From Nymphaea colorata (Eukaryota > Streptophyta > Magnoliopsida > Nymphaeales > Nymphaeaceae): a stretch of 60,000 bases of DNA. Position 1 is the stretch's first letter; every line of letters begins with the position of its first letter. Below are positions 34,330 to 45,871 of the stretch, piece after piece. The position numbers and the translations under genes were made by a program. The notes beneath the pieces are model-generated. The model saw only the letters and a program-made list of their open reading frames with translations, made no database searches and had not been told where the DNA came from. The stretch is taken from positions 7,206,001 to 7,266,000 of the forward strand of contig NC_045150.1 in NCBI RefSeq assembly GCF_008831285.2, in the 5' to 3' direction.

Positions 34330-35490
34330 TTTCTTTTTTTTATTTTTCTCTCATTTTCATCTCACCATGGCCAAAGGAGATAACACTCAACATTTTTTAG
34401 AGACAAGAAGCTATGCTCAAGTGCACCGGGAACACGAAAAGATGAGATGATTTTTCATTTCATGATTAAATCATCTTTTCTCTTTATTAAATATAACATT
34501 GTTTCTTTCTTCATTTTTTTCTCATCTTCAACTCCCCATGGCAAAGGAGATAACCTTTTTTTAGAGACAAGAGGCTATGCTCAAGTGCACCGGGAGCAGA
34601 CGAAGATGAGATGGTCTTTCATTTCATGATTAAATCATGTTTTCTCTTTAATGAATATAACATTCTTTCTTTTTTCATTTTTCTCTCATCTTCATCTCCC
34701 CATGGCCAAAGGAGATAACACTCAATCTCTTTTTACAGACAAGAGGTTATGCTCAAGTGCACCGGAAGCATGAAAAGATGAGATGATCTTTCATTTCATT
34801 ATTAAATCATGTTTTCTCTTTATTGAATATAGCATTCTTTCTTTCTTCATTTTTCTCTGATCTTCATCTCCCCATGATCATAGGAGATAACATTCAACCT
34901 CTTTTTGGATACAAGAGGCTATGGTCAAGTACACTGGGAGCATGAAAAGATGAGATGATATTTCATTTCATGATTAAATCATGTTTTCTCTTTATTGAAT
35001 ATAGCTTTGTTTCTTTCTTCATTTTTCTCTCATCTTCATCTTCCCATGGCCAAACGAGATAGCACTCAACCTCTTTTTAGAGACAAGAGGCTATGCTCAA
35101 GTGCATCGGGAGCATGGAAAGGTGAGATGATCTTTTATTTCATTATTAAATCATGTTTTCTCTTTATTGAATATAGCATTCTTTCTTTATTCATTTTTCT
35201 CTCATCTTCATCTCCTCATGGCCAAAGGAGATAACGCTCAACCTCTTTTTAGAAACAAGAGAATATGCTCAAGTGCACCAGGAGCATGAAAAGATGAGAT
35301 GATCTTTCATTTCATGATTAAATAATGTTTTCTCTTTATTGAATATAGCATTCTTTCTTTCTTCATTTTTCTCTCATCTTCATCTCTCGATGGCCAAAAG
35401 AGATAGCACTCAACTTTTTTTTTAAAGACAAGAGACTATGCTCAAGCGCACCAGGAGCATGAGAAGATGAGATGATACATCATTTCGTAG
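34330..35490. repeat. 172-bp tandem repeats, about seven units (plus orientation)
   Basis: The recurring landmark CCATGGCCAAAGGAGATAAC occurs near 34,366, 34,537, 34,701, 34,873, 35,045, 35,217 and 35,389, a spacing of 164-172 bp. Each unit also has AGAGACAAGAGGCTATGCTC, GTGCACCGGGAGCATG, and ATGATTAAATCATGTTTTCT, which is itself a near-palindrome. Unit length is in the nucleosomal satellite range. No protein is encoded. Confidence 0.95.
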
Positions 35491-37040
35491 TTAAATCATG
35501 CCCTCCCTCCTAGACCCTCTCTCTCTCTCTTTTTCCTTTCTTGAATATTGCCTATATATTATCCATGCATGGTTGTTTGGTTTTTCATTTGTATGTGAAT
35601 GTATGATGAGAATGAGAGTGTGGTTTGTGGTTCTTTATTTTTATCTTCGTATTAATTTTTGAAGTTGGAACTTATCCAACTCGGGGAAACCTTCACGAAT
35701 ATATAAATGTTAAAAATGCATTCTCATGTCATTATGTATAGTTTCCTTCTTAATCATCCAATTAGAAACCCTAACGACTGTCTCGTTATATTGCTTGATT
35801 TTCTTCCATACCCAACGGTGAAAATTTTTTCCTTGTAACAAACAACTTAATAACATTCTATGCTTGTATATAAATCATATTTTACAAAATATTTTTAAAA
35901 GCGAATACCCTCTCTAATGTGGCTTTGGAGATTTAGCTTAGGCTATTGCATAAGTCCAAGCTCCTCTCCGGCCTACATCAAAGTTGAAGTTGGTTATTTT
36001 TCATTTCTTAATTTTTAATCTCATGAAGATATATATGTATATACATGCTATATACATATATGTGCACATGATGATTTTCTTCCATCTGTCCATATCTATG
36101 TTTCAATTTTTTACAAATTTTCATATATGCATGAATACTTGTGTATATGTGTTCTATTTTCTATCTCTTGAATCTTTTATCTCTCTTTTTTCAAGAAAAA
36201 TATTTTTCTTTACAAATTTTCATATACATACACATACAAGTATGTGTACGTACTTCTCTTTTCTTCTAAAAATCTCTCTCCTTATTCAAATCAATATCAT
36301 CTGTTACAAATTTTCATATATGTGTATATGCGATGGTATGTACACGTATATATACATCAGTTTCTATCTCTCTCTCTATCTCTATGAAAGTCTTTTTTCT
36401 CTTTCATTCTTTCAATATTTTTCTCTTGTCATTTAAGCTTTTAATTTTTCATTTACCGACTTCACTAAGACCATAACTCAAATAATGACCTAATATTGGA
36501 TTCATGCTTGATGGTTTACAACCTCAATCCATTTTGAAAAACTTTTTCTTCTTATATATGATATTATTTATCAAAACAAAAACCTTAGATGTATGTTATG
36601 GTATGAATGCCTTAGATGAATGTTGTGGTAGGAATACTTCATTCTCTTTTAATCATATAGGATCAATGCATTTTTTCATTCACATTCACCTAATATCACA
36701 AATCAGCACAATCACATCTCTAAAAGAACTTAAGCAAGATGAGATGAAACTCTAACTAGGTGGTAACCGAATTAGAGCAAAATCTCAAACTTACTAAATG
36801 TCTTAAGAGAACACTAAAGTGATTTGAAAATGATTTTTCAAGCTTTTCAAATGATATTTATAAGGATTTTTCAATTCTAGTTTTTCCAAAAATGTCTCAT
36901 ATTCTCAAATATCATTCAAGAATCTTTTCAAAAGTTTGAAACATCAAACTTTCAATATTTTTTTACACCGTATTTAGAATAAAAAAGATGTTTAAGTTAA
37001 AATGAAATGCATCAATGATAAACATAGCTCTTGGATTGAT
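35490..37040. other. AT-rich DNA between the two inverted LTRs
   Basis: No gene is recognised. A 150-codon frame at 35,984-36,436 is AT-rich and built on three loose repeats (about 93-100 bp spacing) that share ACAAATTTTCATATA near 36,113, 36,212 and 36,306. I do not count it as coding. The part next to 37,040 would be the 5' leader of the minus-strand Tat element whose LTR lies to its right. Confidence 0.5.
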
Positions 37041-37062
37041 TACCCCTGGTAAAGGCGCCGGG
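37041..37062 (-). other. Primer-binding-site-like sequence
   Basis: Read on the minus strand this is CCCGGCGCCTTTACCAGGGG. It has the GGCGCC core and closing GGGG of the PBS region seen in many Tat and Athila elements, and it lies just inside the proposed LTR end. The matching tRNA was not determined. Confidence 0.5.
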
Positions 37063-37149
37063 AACGGTCGATCCTCAAGTGAGGTCCTTTTTTTCTTATT
37101 TTTAAACAAATCCTCGTTTTTCTGGAGCAATCCAAAACCAACCAAAAAT

Positions 37150-37680
37150 TTTGGGGACGCAAATAAGAAAACATGATTTAATTATGAAATGAAAGATCAT
37201 TTCATCTTTCCATGCTCCCGGTGCACTTGAACACATCCCCTTGTCTCTAAGAAGAGGTTGAGTGTTATTTCCTTTGGCTATGGGAAGATGAAGATGAGAG
37301 AAAAATGAAAAAAGAAACAATCCTATATTCAATAAAGAGAAAACATGATTTAATCACGAAATAAAAGATCATCTCATCTTTCCATGCTCGTGGTGCACTT
37401 GAGCATAGCCTATTGCTTTTAAAAAGAGATTGAGTGCTATCTCCTTTGGCTATGAGGAGATGAAGATGAGAGAAAAATAAAGAAAGAAACAATGCTATAT
37501 TTAATAAAGAGAAAACATGATTTAATTATGAAATGAAAGATCATCTCATCTTTTCATGCTCCTGGTGCACTTGAAAATAGCCTCTTGTCTTTAAAAAGAG
37601 ATTGAATGCTATCTTCTCTGGCCACAGGGAGATGAAGATGAGAGAAAAATGAAGAAAGAAACAATGCTTGAAATGACATT
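37150..37680. repeat. 172-bp tandem repeats, three units (minus orientation)
   Basis: The landmark GAGATGAAGATGAGAGAAAAA recurs near 37,286, 37,456 and 37,628, with GTGCACTTGA and AAACATGATTTAAT blocks in between. These are the reverse complement of the units at 34,330-35,490, with three copies here against about seven there. Confidence 0.95.
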
Positions 37681-37888
37681 GGACCTACCTTGAAAGAATC
37701 TCCAAGATAATGAAGAAGATGTCTCCAAGAGAGTTGTACCTTGCTCCAAGTTGGAGAGAAATAGGAGAAATGAAAAGAGGAAGAGAGAGAGAGAGCTCAA
37801 GAAAACCTTTAAGTCTTCAAGTCAGAATACTTTAGGGTTTCTCCCAAGGGCCACTCTTATCCAAGAAGGGGGGGGGGGGATGTGGGGT

Positions 37889-37896
37889 ATTTATAG
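37889..37896 (-). promoter_or_regulatory. LTR TATA box (inverted copy)
   Basis: Reverse complement TATAAATA in context CCTCTATAAATACCCCAC, the counterpart of the box at 34,094. Confidence 0.65.
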
Positions 37897-38775
37897 AGGA
37901 TTTTGAAGCCAAAACCCAAATTTTGAATTTTTTTAAATTTTATAACATTTTCATCCTAATTTCACATAATTTTGAATTATTTTGAGAAAAAAATGGTTTG
38001 AAATGAGTATTGATTGGCCATTGAGCCTGCACAAAACATTTTTTTGATATGAACAGGGCTGTTGCCCACTCAAAAAGACGTAAACTGCCCCCTAAAGGTT
38101 GGTTTTTCATCAAAAAGTGAAGGGAGAAAGGGCCTGCGCGCGCAAACGGTCACTATCGCGACAGTGCGGTTGGGCGAAGCGCTGTCGCTCGCAACAGCGC
38201 GCCTGCGTGCGTGGCTTTGTTGTCGCGCGGCGAGCGCATGCGCGCGATAGCTTTCTCGCATGCGTACGTACGCCTGTGTGCGCGATCGCTTTGTCGTACG
38301 CGTACGCGCTCGAGAGCCAGCGCTCTCTTGTGCGAGCACGTGGTGTGCTCGCACACGCAAGCTCTCCCACCCTTTTAAAAAAAAAAAAAACTTTAAATCA
38401 AGTCAAATCTAATATAAACATTTTATTGATATAGAAATCATAAATATTTTTTATTTAGAATGTAAAAAAAGTTTTTTTTTTTGTTGAAAATGGACGGCTC
38501 ACTCCGTTTCGAGTCACTTCGGATTCGTCTGAAATCCAATTTTGGTTCAGTCGCTCGCCGACTCGTTCGAGCGTGCGACTTGGGTTTTAAAACACATTTT
38601 TGCATGAGAAATGAGTTTTTAAAACTAAGGGAAGGTCTACACACGCGCGACGGTCAAATTTTGTTGTTACGAATGCGATTCGAATTTTGGATCTAAAATT
38701 CTTGATTTGGATATGAACTTGGGTTTTGAATCTAATTTGAATCCAAAAGTTGGTTTTGAAAAAATTTGAGGTGAT

Positions 38776-39511
38776 TAAAGTGACCTGCTCCAAGCAAGGG
38801 GCTTAACCATCAAATGTGAGATGCAAAAAATAATGTTAAATTCCATACAGCAATGTGCAAGAGAAACTAACAAATTCATTTGGAGACATTGCAGAAATAA
38901 AGATTGATTTTTCATAAAATCAACAACAAAACAAATCAATAAAAGGGCATTTGATAGCCAAGGATGTTGACCTCTTGTCTCGTTTGACATGAAACAGAGG
39001 TCCCTTTATGGGTATTTGGAAACACCAACACTTTAAAAAGTTTTTGAAAAATCTGCCTGCCTTTTGTGTAGATGCATGGCACAGTATATATTCCCAATCA
39101 TTGAAATCTATTGTGCTTTCATCAAGTCATGGAGAGAAAAGTCTGATGTGCTTTCATCCATGCTGTGCTAGACGGCTAGCCCCTGACGTCATCCGGCGAG
39201 TATCTCAATCTCTCTGCCTTCTCTCGATCATGGACAGAAGGCTGGAGCCATGTTCCTCGGCTGTAGTCGTAAAGGACCCGGAGCACTCTTTTTTTGGGAC
39301 CGTATGTCCATACAAGGTATAGAAGCCCTGTTTTATGGCCAGAAAGCACCTGATCCCCTCTTTTCCGTCAGAGGGCTGGGGCTGCCCAATTTTCCAAGGA
39401 GAAAATATGCTAAAAATGCATCATTTTCTTGTGAAAAAGATACAATACAATGAGGGTGATGTAACGAAAGAGAGGGATGTCATCAGATAAGTATTTGTGA
39501 GAAACCTTCAT
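38776..39511. other. No supported gene
   Basis: Short spacer between the Tat LTR and the LINE 3' end. Its short frames carry no recognisable motif. Confidence 0.5.
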
Positions 39512-39821
39512 CAGAGAGAGAGAGAGAGAGAGAGAGCCGATAAAATGGGAATATATAACAAAATTTGGGGACAAGAGGTCCCCTAAGTACAAAAACAATC
39601 CGCAAAAAACAAACCGCAAAAACAGAAGCAGGAAGAAAAAATATACAATACAATGCACAGAAAAATAAGAGAGAGAAGAAAGACGGAGCGACACAATCAC
39701 CCAGTCGCAGACGGACAGCGGCGCTTCAACCGAATGGCAAACTAGACATCCCCTTGCACAAGACGAGCCAAGAATCTGGCGAAGAGAAGGTGTCCCTAAA
39801 GACTCTGTTGTTGCGCTCCTC

Positions 39822-41624
39822 TCAAATGCGCCACCAAGCTGAAATGAGCCACGGCCTCCAGACATGACCCCAAGAAACAGTCAGGTGGGGAGAAGGACAA
39901 AAGAGGAAAAGAAGACGAATGGATGGTGGGTTTGGAAGACTACTAACAAGAGAAGGCCAGGCAGAAGCAAGGACAATAGAAAAAAAAGGGCACGAAATAA
40001 AAAGGTGGACCCAAGACTCAGTCGCGATAAGACATAGGGGACACTGGTTAGCCAAACTGATGCCAAGGCGTTGCAGGTCGTAAAAAGTGTTAATATGACC
40101 AGTAAGAAGAAGCCAGACAAAAGCAATGGCACAGGGAGATGGGCCAGGAGACCAAAGGGACCGGGGTGGGAACGACGCGACAGAATGACCAAAGAAGGCC
40201 AGGTAGCAAAAAGAAAATGTGAACTCACGGGTATGTGAAAGAGGCCAGGATGAGGACGTAGACGATGAGAGGTCAGCAAGGCGAAAGAAAAGAGGAAGGA
40301 CAGAAAGCATGTCGCACCAAAAGTGAGAGGGGGAGGTGTGAGAGATAGAACTATTCCAGATGCTAGGGGAATGCAGGTCGAATTTAGAACTAATGAATTG
40401 GGTTATAGGAGAATGTTCAGTTGCTAACCGCCACCACCAAGAACACAGAGAAGTCCTGCAAGCCCGACTAAGGTTGGTAACCCCAACACCCCCAAGAAGG
40501 CGCGGAAAGGCAACCACATCCCAATGCATGAGGCGATCTGAAGGTCGATCAGCATTCCAAATAAACTTACAAATAAGCTTATCAAACCTACGCAAAACAG
40601 CCACAGGTGGCCGAAAGACAGCCAAAGCATGAAGACGGACCGACGCAAGACAGTGCTTAGCTAGAGTAATATGACATGGGAGAAAAAGCAGTTTTCCCTG
40701 CCAACACTGAAGGCGATCAGTAAGCTTCTGCTCCACTCCATTCCAAAAGGAGGGTGCAGGAGGCGACAACGTAATCTGAAGCCCCAAGTAGTCCATGGGC
40801 AGGCTAGTAGCCTTACACCCAAAGCAAGCTTCCGCGAGAAGTACCGTGGTCAGATTCGCGTGAATGAGGAAAAAGTGAGATTTGGCGGAATTGATAGGAA
40901 GACCCGAGATGAGCTCAAAAACCCGAAAAATGAGCCACGTTCTCACAATCTGTTGGCGGGAAGCACTACCGAACAGGAAAAAATCGTCAGCATACTGAAG
41001 GGTGGAGAAAGTCTGTAAGTGGGTGAGCGAATGAGGTGTGTGGAAACCAACGACCATTGCGTGATAGAAAAGCGCAGAAAAGCTTTCAGCAAACAAATTG
41101 AAAAGCAAGGGCGATAACGAGCAACCTTGACAGAGGCCACGCTCGAGACTGAAGAAATCGCCACACTTCTCATTGAAGGAGACCGCAAGCTGGGCCCTAG
41201 TGACAAGCGACATGATCAACTGTCTAAACGATGGACCAAAAGCAAGACGGGTGAGAAGGTCAGAAAGGAACTCTCAACTAACCGAGTCAAAGGCTTTAGA
41301 GATGTCCAACTTAAGGATGAATGAAGGAAGCCGTAGACAGTAAAGGGAGTGAACAACCTCATTGGCTGGGACAACCGTGTCCTGCAGACGCCGACCCTTG
41401 ACGAAAGAAACCTGGAAGGGGTTAATGATAGAAGGCATGACAGGTGCAAGCCGCAAAGAGAGCAACTTAGCAATAATCTTGTAAGGTGTGCCTAGGATGG
41501 AGATCGGGCGAAAGTGGGTGACGTCCGTAGGGTTAGAGCGCTTAGGCACTAAGACGCAGGTAGCTTGATTGAATTCCTTCAGGAAAACGGAATTGGAGGC
41601 GAACTCATCACAAAACGCAAACAC
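39822..41624 (-). pseudogene. LINE reverse transcriptase with C-terminal Cys/His motif
   Basis: One continuous frame except for a TGA at 41,276-41,274 that interrupts a DSVS-EFLSDL stretch where related RTs usually have Trp. Upstream part: VPKRSNPTDVTHFRPISIL and ILKLDISKAFDSVS (first catalytic Asp). Downstream: GLCQGCSLSPLLFNLFAES, YADDFFLF (catalytic Asp pair), GLPINSAKSHFF and YLGLQITLSPPAP, then the late motif CPLC...ESWVHLFISCPFF. The 465-codon downstream open frame suggests fairly recent inactivation. Confidence 0.88.
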
Positions 41625-41879
41625 ATCCGCGCTACAAACCTCTCAAAACGTACGAAAAAATTCGACAGGAAAACCATCAATGCCGGACACCCTACCAGAG
41701 CCAAGGGCCCAGACTGCGTTCTTGATCTCTTGATGCAGGAAGGGCCGCTCAAGAAAGATCGCACAAGAGATAGAGAGAGGGGAGAGGTGAAAATTCGGGC
41801 GTGGCACGGAAGCGAAGAGGTTTGGAGTAGAAATCCCGGAAATGAGCGCTCAGAACCGGGAGGATGTCATCGCCAAGAA

Positions 41880-42480
41880 AAACCCTGCCCCCGATATTCA
41901 TGGACTAGAGCAACGTCTGACGGTGCCTTTGAGAGGCGGCCAAGTGGAAGAATCTAGAGTTCTGGTCCCCATGCGCAAGCTAACCCAGCCTAGAGCGCTG
42001 CTGCCAGTGGATAGACTCCCTAATCCGCCACTCCTGGGCAAGACATTGCAGACAAAGGAGACGAGAAGACTGATCCGTAGAAATATTGTCAGAGGCCTGA
42101 AGGGACAGGATCTCCTCATCCCAATCGGCCACCTCCGAAAATTTGCCGCTCCAAAAAATGCGCTTCCAGGCGAGGGCCTCCCTCCTGATGAAGTGCAACT
42201 TCCACGAGAGCCTGAAAGCAGCCCACCTACCATCGACTGCACGAGCCCCCCAATTAGGGACGGTAGCCACAAAGGATTCATCTCGGAGCCACCAAAGCTC
42301 AAAACGGAATCTGGCGTGCCCAATACCAGCCCTACCCCGAAGAAGGGAAAGGAGCAGCGGAGTGTGATGGAGTGTGATCAGACAAGTGCCTCGGACCAAG
42401 AACCAAGGAGGACGAAGGAAAAGAGAGAGAACAGGCAAAGGCAAAAGGAAAGAGAGAATCTAAGTAATGATTTTTTGTGT
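41880..42480 (-). pseudogene. LINE endonuclease end and linker
   Basis: Near the truncated 5' end a frame reads LGPRHLSDHTPSHSA, containing the SDHxP motif that closes the endonuclease domain. A shift in frame leads to ARFRFELWWLRDESFVATVP, and a linker continues to about 41,980. A TAG stop near 41,980 interrupts an RLG-LAHGDQNSRFFH stretch, with another stop shortly after. Plus-strand frames here (up to 213 codons) are antisense shadows. Confidence 0.7.
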
Positions 42481-44276
42481 TAGATACCTTAATTGAGGCA
42501 GCCAACGATACTGAGAAACTTAAGCATGGTTTTGTAAATATAAAGGACCACATTCACTCTATTCATCACTTTTTCATGTGTGGATGACAACGACGAGAAC
42601 TTTTTGTGAAGTTTCTTGGTATCTGCATAAAGTTTTGGTGATATACAATCGTACGCCTGAGTTTTTTCACATTGTTAAAGACAATCCAGCATAACATCTG
42701 AAAGAAGCTAAAGGTGAACATATATAATATGTTCATGAATTTAATTTAATTATAGAGAAAAGATTAAACTTGTTTGTTATAACTTTATTTGAAGATCCAT
42801 GCGAGTTTTCATGAAAAATCGATCAAGCTATATGAAACGTGGACATTGAAGTTGGATCGGTTAGCGCTGGTTCAAAAAATTGACCAAGGAAAGCTTTCAA
42901 CAAAAGAGAAAAAAAGGACTGTTTATAGAGCAGTCAAATTTTATTAAGGGGTTTTTGATTGCCTCTGATCGAAAATACTTAGGATTTGAGAACCATGAAT
43001 TTATGATTGGACCCAACTTCCTTTGATCTGACCTTTTTTTTGACAAAACGAGAGTCTGAACTGTTGATTTTACATAATTAAATATGTGTCTTTTAAGATA
43101 TTAAAAAAAACACCCTGGATCAAATCTACATCAGATTTGTAGATTTTAAATTTGAAGTAAACAAACTCCCCTTACTGTAGCCTGCTTACCAACCTTTGCT
43201 TAGTGGCAGCCCACGAAAAAGTTTAATAGATATAGTACGTTTTAGAAAGTTGAAGCATCAAGTTTCATGCCTATGTTTATAAAGAAATGATCTCACTTTA
43301 TTGATTATTACAACGTGTTCTTTTAAAAAAAGAAAAGTTCACCAAATTTTATCAAGAAAATATAGAAACTGATTATGCACACATTTGTGCATTAAAAATT
43401 TATTGCATAATAGTGTATAATAAAGAAATACCCATGACTAAGTTAAAAGTAAGCCTATTTACCAGGAAAAAAAATTGTGAAAAAGTTAACACTCTACAAA
43501 GTATATTTCTTTATAAAACTTTCCTAATGTGGACACTGTTATCAACATACATATTTATTTTTATGCCCAATCATTGCATATACATATACATGACATAATA
43601 AATATGTACAAAATAACAAATAAGTATGAGATAATGTGTATGAAACAATAAAAGATTTATGAGATACTCACATAAGAAAGGATGTATACGATAACACTAA
43701 ACATAAATATGAGATAAAGTTATTAAATAACAAAAAATTTATAAAATACTAGACAGATGTATGAGATAACCTTAAATATAAGTAAGAGATAATGTTTATC
43801 AAATAATAAAATATTTTTGAAATAATTAGGTAGTCCCTTATGTGCATATTTGTTGCATGTACTTCAAGTGCACACAACTCAGTGTATAAGAAAACCGTTC
43901 GTACATGTCATTTTTTAAAATATCTTGGAGACAAAAATACGAAGGTTTTTTTTTTGAAAAACTATGGTATAAAAATTGGTCTCAAAGCATTAAGAACAGT
44001 AATAAATGACAACACAAAATTTAAAATATAGAAAATTCTTTTCCTTAGAACACAGAAAAAGGAAGGGGAGGGGCGGCTGTAAAGATTGCGGCGCCATATA
44101 GATAGAGCCTCCCGGCTTTTATTTTGAGAAATTGTTGTGCAAGGGGCTTTTATATATACATTCTCAGGAAGTGAACCCTAGATTGCACCGGAAAAACTAG
44201 TGAGACCAAAGTTTCTGAATTTAAGAACGATTGTTCGACGTTCTCGTGAAAAATAAGAAAAGAAATAGTTACTTCT
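42481..44276. other. AT-rich intergenic DNA
   Basis: No gene, repeat unit or element end that I can support. ATGAGATAA/ATAAATATGAGATAA words recur between 43,600 and 43,800 without a clear period. Confidence 0.5.
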
Positions 44277-44815
44277 TTAAACTTTAAAAGCGCAAATCAT
44301 GAAATTTCTGTTAAAAGGAGAGATGAGATCTGGTTGATGGTTGATGTGAATGATAAGAGCTCCACCTGAACACTCATAACTCCTCGTCCCTTCGGTGGTA
44401 CAAGCTTTTCCCTGCACGGTCGCGTCGGGATCATGGGGCTTGAGAGCACTGATCTCTATGTCTGCATGTGCTTCAATGAACTCGACGACCATGTTGTTGC
44501 ACAGAATCTCCGGCTCACCGCTGGAGTTGGCGACCATCTCACCTGCAAGTGGGTAGTAGTGGACTAGGACCTTAGCAAGAGACTTCTTGAGAATTTCAAC
44601 TGCTGAGCCAAAGGAAAGGTCAGGTTTGCTGCTGGGCTTCCTGTAGATGGAGTAAATGCTATACAGTCCATGGGAGGAAGAAGCAGGTCAAGGTTGGAGA
44701 GAGGCAGCCAGATCTCTGGAAACGGCAGCTCTGCAGTGACCAGCTTTCTGCTCTTGACATGGACTGAGAAGTAACCAGTGCTTGATTCATACAGCAAGGA
44801 GTCATTGGTGGCCAT
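44277..44815 (-). pseudogene. BAHD acyltransferase fragment, exon 1 only, frameshifted
   Basis: BAHD enzymes transfer acyl groups from acyl-CoA to plant alcohols or amines. From an ATG at 44,815-44,813 the frame reads MATNDSLLYESSTGYFSVHV and then EIWLPLSNLDLLLPPMD, the classic BAHD N-terminal motif. A frameshift near 44,670 moves to IYRKPSSKPDLSFGSAVEIL and KKSLAKVLVHYYPLAGEMV, then EPEILCNNMVVEFIEAHADI. Near 44,400 another shift is needed to reach a PPKGRGVMSVQVELLSF stretch, the usual end of exon 1. The catalytic HxxxD and the DFGWG motif of exon 2 are absent here. The N-terminal pattern is closest to the coniferyl-alcohol acyltransferase-like group (tentative). Confidence 0.75.
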
Positions 44816-44949
44816 TGCCGGATCGAGTGGGAAGAGTGACGCTAGGAAATAGTTGGACAAGAGATTGTGCTTTGAGGAGAAAAATTTATAGCAGTTCCAG
44901 TATTTTACGCACGGGCAGAGCTGGAAATTTTTAATTGGGGACGCCAAGT

Positions 44950-45849
44950 ATGGCGATCAGATGCCCAAAACAGCTTTTTCAAAAAAATTTAGCACGAGGA
45001 TGGAGGCAGGTAAAGAAGTTAATTTGTCTCAGCAAAACATATTTGAATAAAATATTCTGAGCTAATACACATAGTACTCAAGGGTATCACAAATGTAGAA
45101 GACATGGACTAAGAAATCAACCTCTCTAAAACCAAGATAAAGAAGGAAAAATATTAACCTCAACTGTTACCCCCTATAAGTACCTCCGTGGTCTAATTAG
45201 GGCCGGGTTTGAGTTGCTTGACAAGAATTCACATGGATGGTGGGATTTGAGTTCACCAGCTAGTTTGTTACTTCAACCTTTTTGTCAAACAATTGCTATT
45301 GGTCGTATGACAGACACCAATCAGGGGTGGAACCCGAAATTTTTGTTTATGGACCACTAAATGTATAAAAAGAATAACTAAAAGTTTTAAGCATACGCAA
45401 CTACAGTTACGGTTAAATTCCTTGCTCAAAGAACTACAATTTCCTTTCCAAGTCACCTATTATTTGGTGTGATAATTTGGGGACATTATATTTTGCGGCT
45501 AACCATGTATCTCATGCACAAACAAAACATGTAGGTAGTGTCGGATAGTCTTGGATCTCGTGTGAGAGGCTGCAATTAAAGGTGGGCATTGTAAGATCCT
45601 CATTTTAAACAAATATATGAACTTGGTATTATCGATCTTTAATCTACATTACATGTAAAAAACCATGGACTTAAGGTTAGAATAGAGTGGGGCTGCGTCG
45701 GACCTTAAATCCACAAACAGGTTGACTTTCTGTTCATGACTACATAACGAAGGGCAATTTCACTATTAATGAATTCAGTAGAGAAGGTCAGTTGGTCGAC
45801 TTTCTGTTCATGACTGTATAACGAAGGACAATTTCACTATTAATGAATT
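44950..45849. other. No supported gene
   Basis: Intergenic DNA upstream of the BAHD fragment. Apart from the 74-bp tandem duplication at its right end I see nothing recognisable. Confidence 0.5.
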
Positions 45850-45871
45850 CAGTAGAGAAGCTCAGTTGCCG
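45724..45871. repeat. 74-bp tandem duplication
   Basis: Two copies (45,724-45,797 and 45,798-45,871) with a few mismatches, each starting GACTTTCTGTTCATGACT. Confidence 0.95.

Larger units (their letters stand above)
33296..34330 (+). mobile_element. Plus-strand Tat LTR, U3 and leader part
   Basis: Begins around 33,296 where similarity with the inverted LTR at 38,775 starts (TGTAATCATTAC is a possible LTR start). It has a CpG-rich block (33,620-33,895), a TATA box (34,094), and a CT-rich leader with TTAGGGTTTCTC and TTGGAGATTCTTTCAAGG that matches the inverted copy well. It follows the pol end and repeat array of the right Tat copy in the order expected of a 3' LTR. The true 3' end is not identified. 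Confidence 0.7.
26523..35490 (+). mobile_element. Degenerate Ty3/gypsy Tat element, right copy, with 3' LTR
   Basis: Left to right it holds an inverted extra-ORF fragment, gag, protease with G-patch-like tail, an intron-like gap, RT-RNase H, archaeal-type RNase H, integrase (stop 32,774-32,776), a 43-bp repeat array and a plus-strand LTR with TATA box and 172-bp repeats. 26,523-32,910 matches 25,672-19,660 inverted. No 5' LTR is present: the 5' side runs into the inverted-repeat centre. Multiple stops and frameshifts make it non-autonomous. Confidence 0.8.
37063..38775 (-). mobile_element. Minus-strand Tat LTR (5' LTR of a third copy)
   Basis: Reading leftward from 38,775, the start matches the plus-strand LTR start (reverse complement TTTTTTCAAAACCAACTTTT). 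Then come a CpG-rich block (38,125-38,370), a TATA box (37,896-37,889), a CT-rich leader, three 172-bp repeats and a PBS-like site. This is the order of a 5' LTR followed by its PBS. The rest of that element is absent apart from a possible leader. Confidence 0.7.
39512..42480 (-). mobile_element. 5'-truncated L1-type LINE
   Basis: The minus strand carries the end of an endonuclease domain, a linker, reverse transcriptase and a C-terminal Cys/His motif. These are followed by a 3' UTR (39,821 down to about 39,537) whose GGGGACCTCTTGTCCCC-type end and TTTTATCGGC are familiar from plant L1s. A (TC)n run closes the element at 39,512-39,536. ORF1 and most of the endonuclease are missing, the usual result of incomplete target-primed reverse transcription. 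I found no convincing target duplication. Confidence 0.85.

Noticed and set aside
35984-36436. 150-codon frame between the LTRs
   Set aside because: Translation of AT-rich loose repeats (ACAAATTTTCATATA) with many Ile, Tyr and Phe codons. No coding signature.
40360-41018. Plus-strand frames of 90 and 115 codons
   Set aside because: Antisense shadows of the LINE RT frame.
41565-42483. Plus-strand frames of 130 and 213 codons
   Set aside because: They are antisense to the LINE coding sequence, whose minus-strand frame shows endonuclease and RT motifs.
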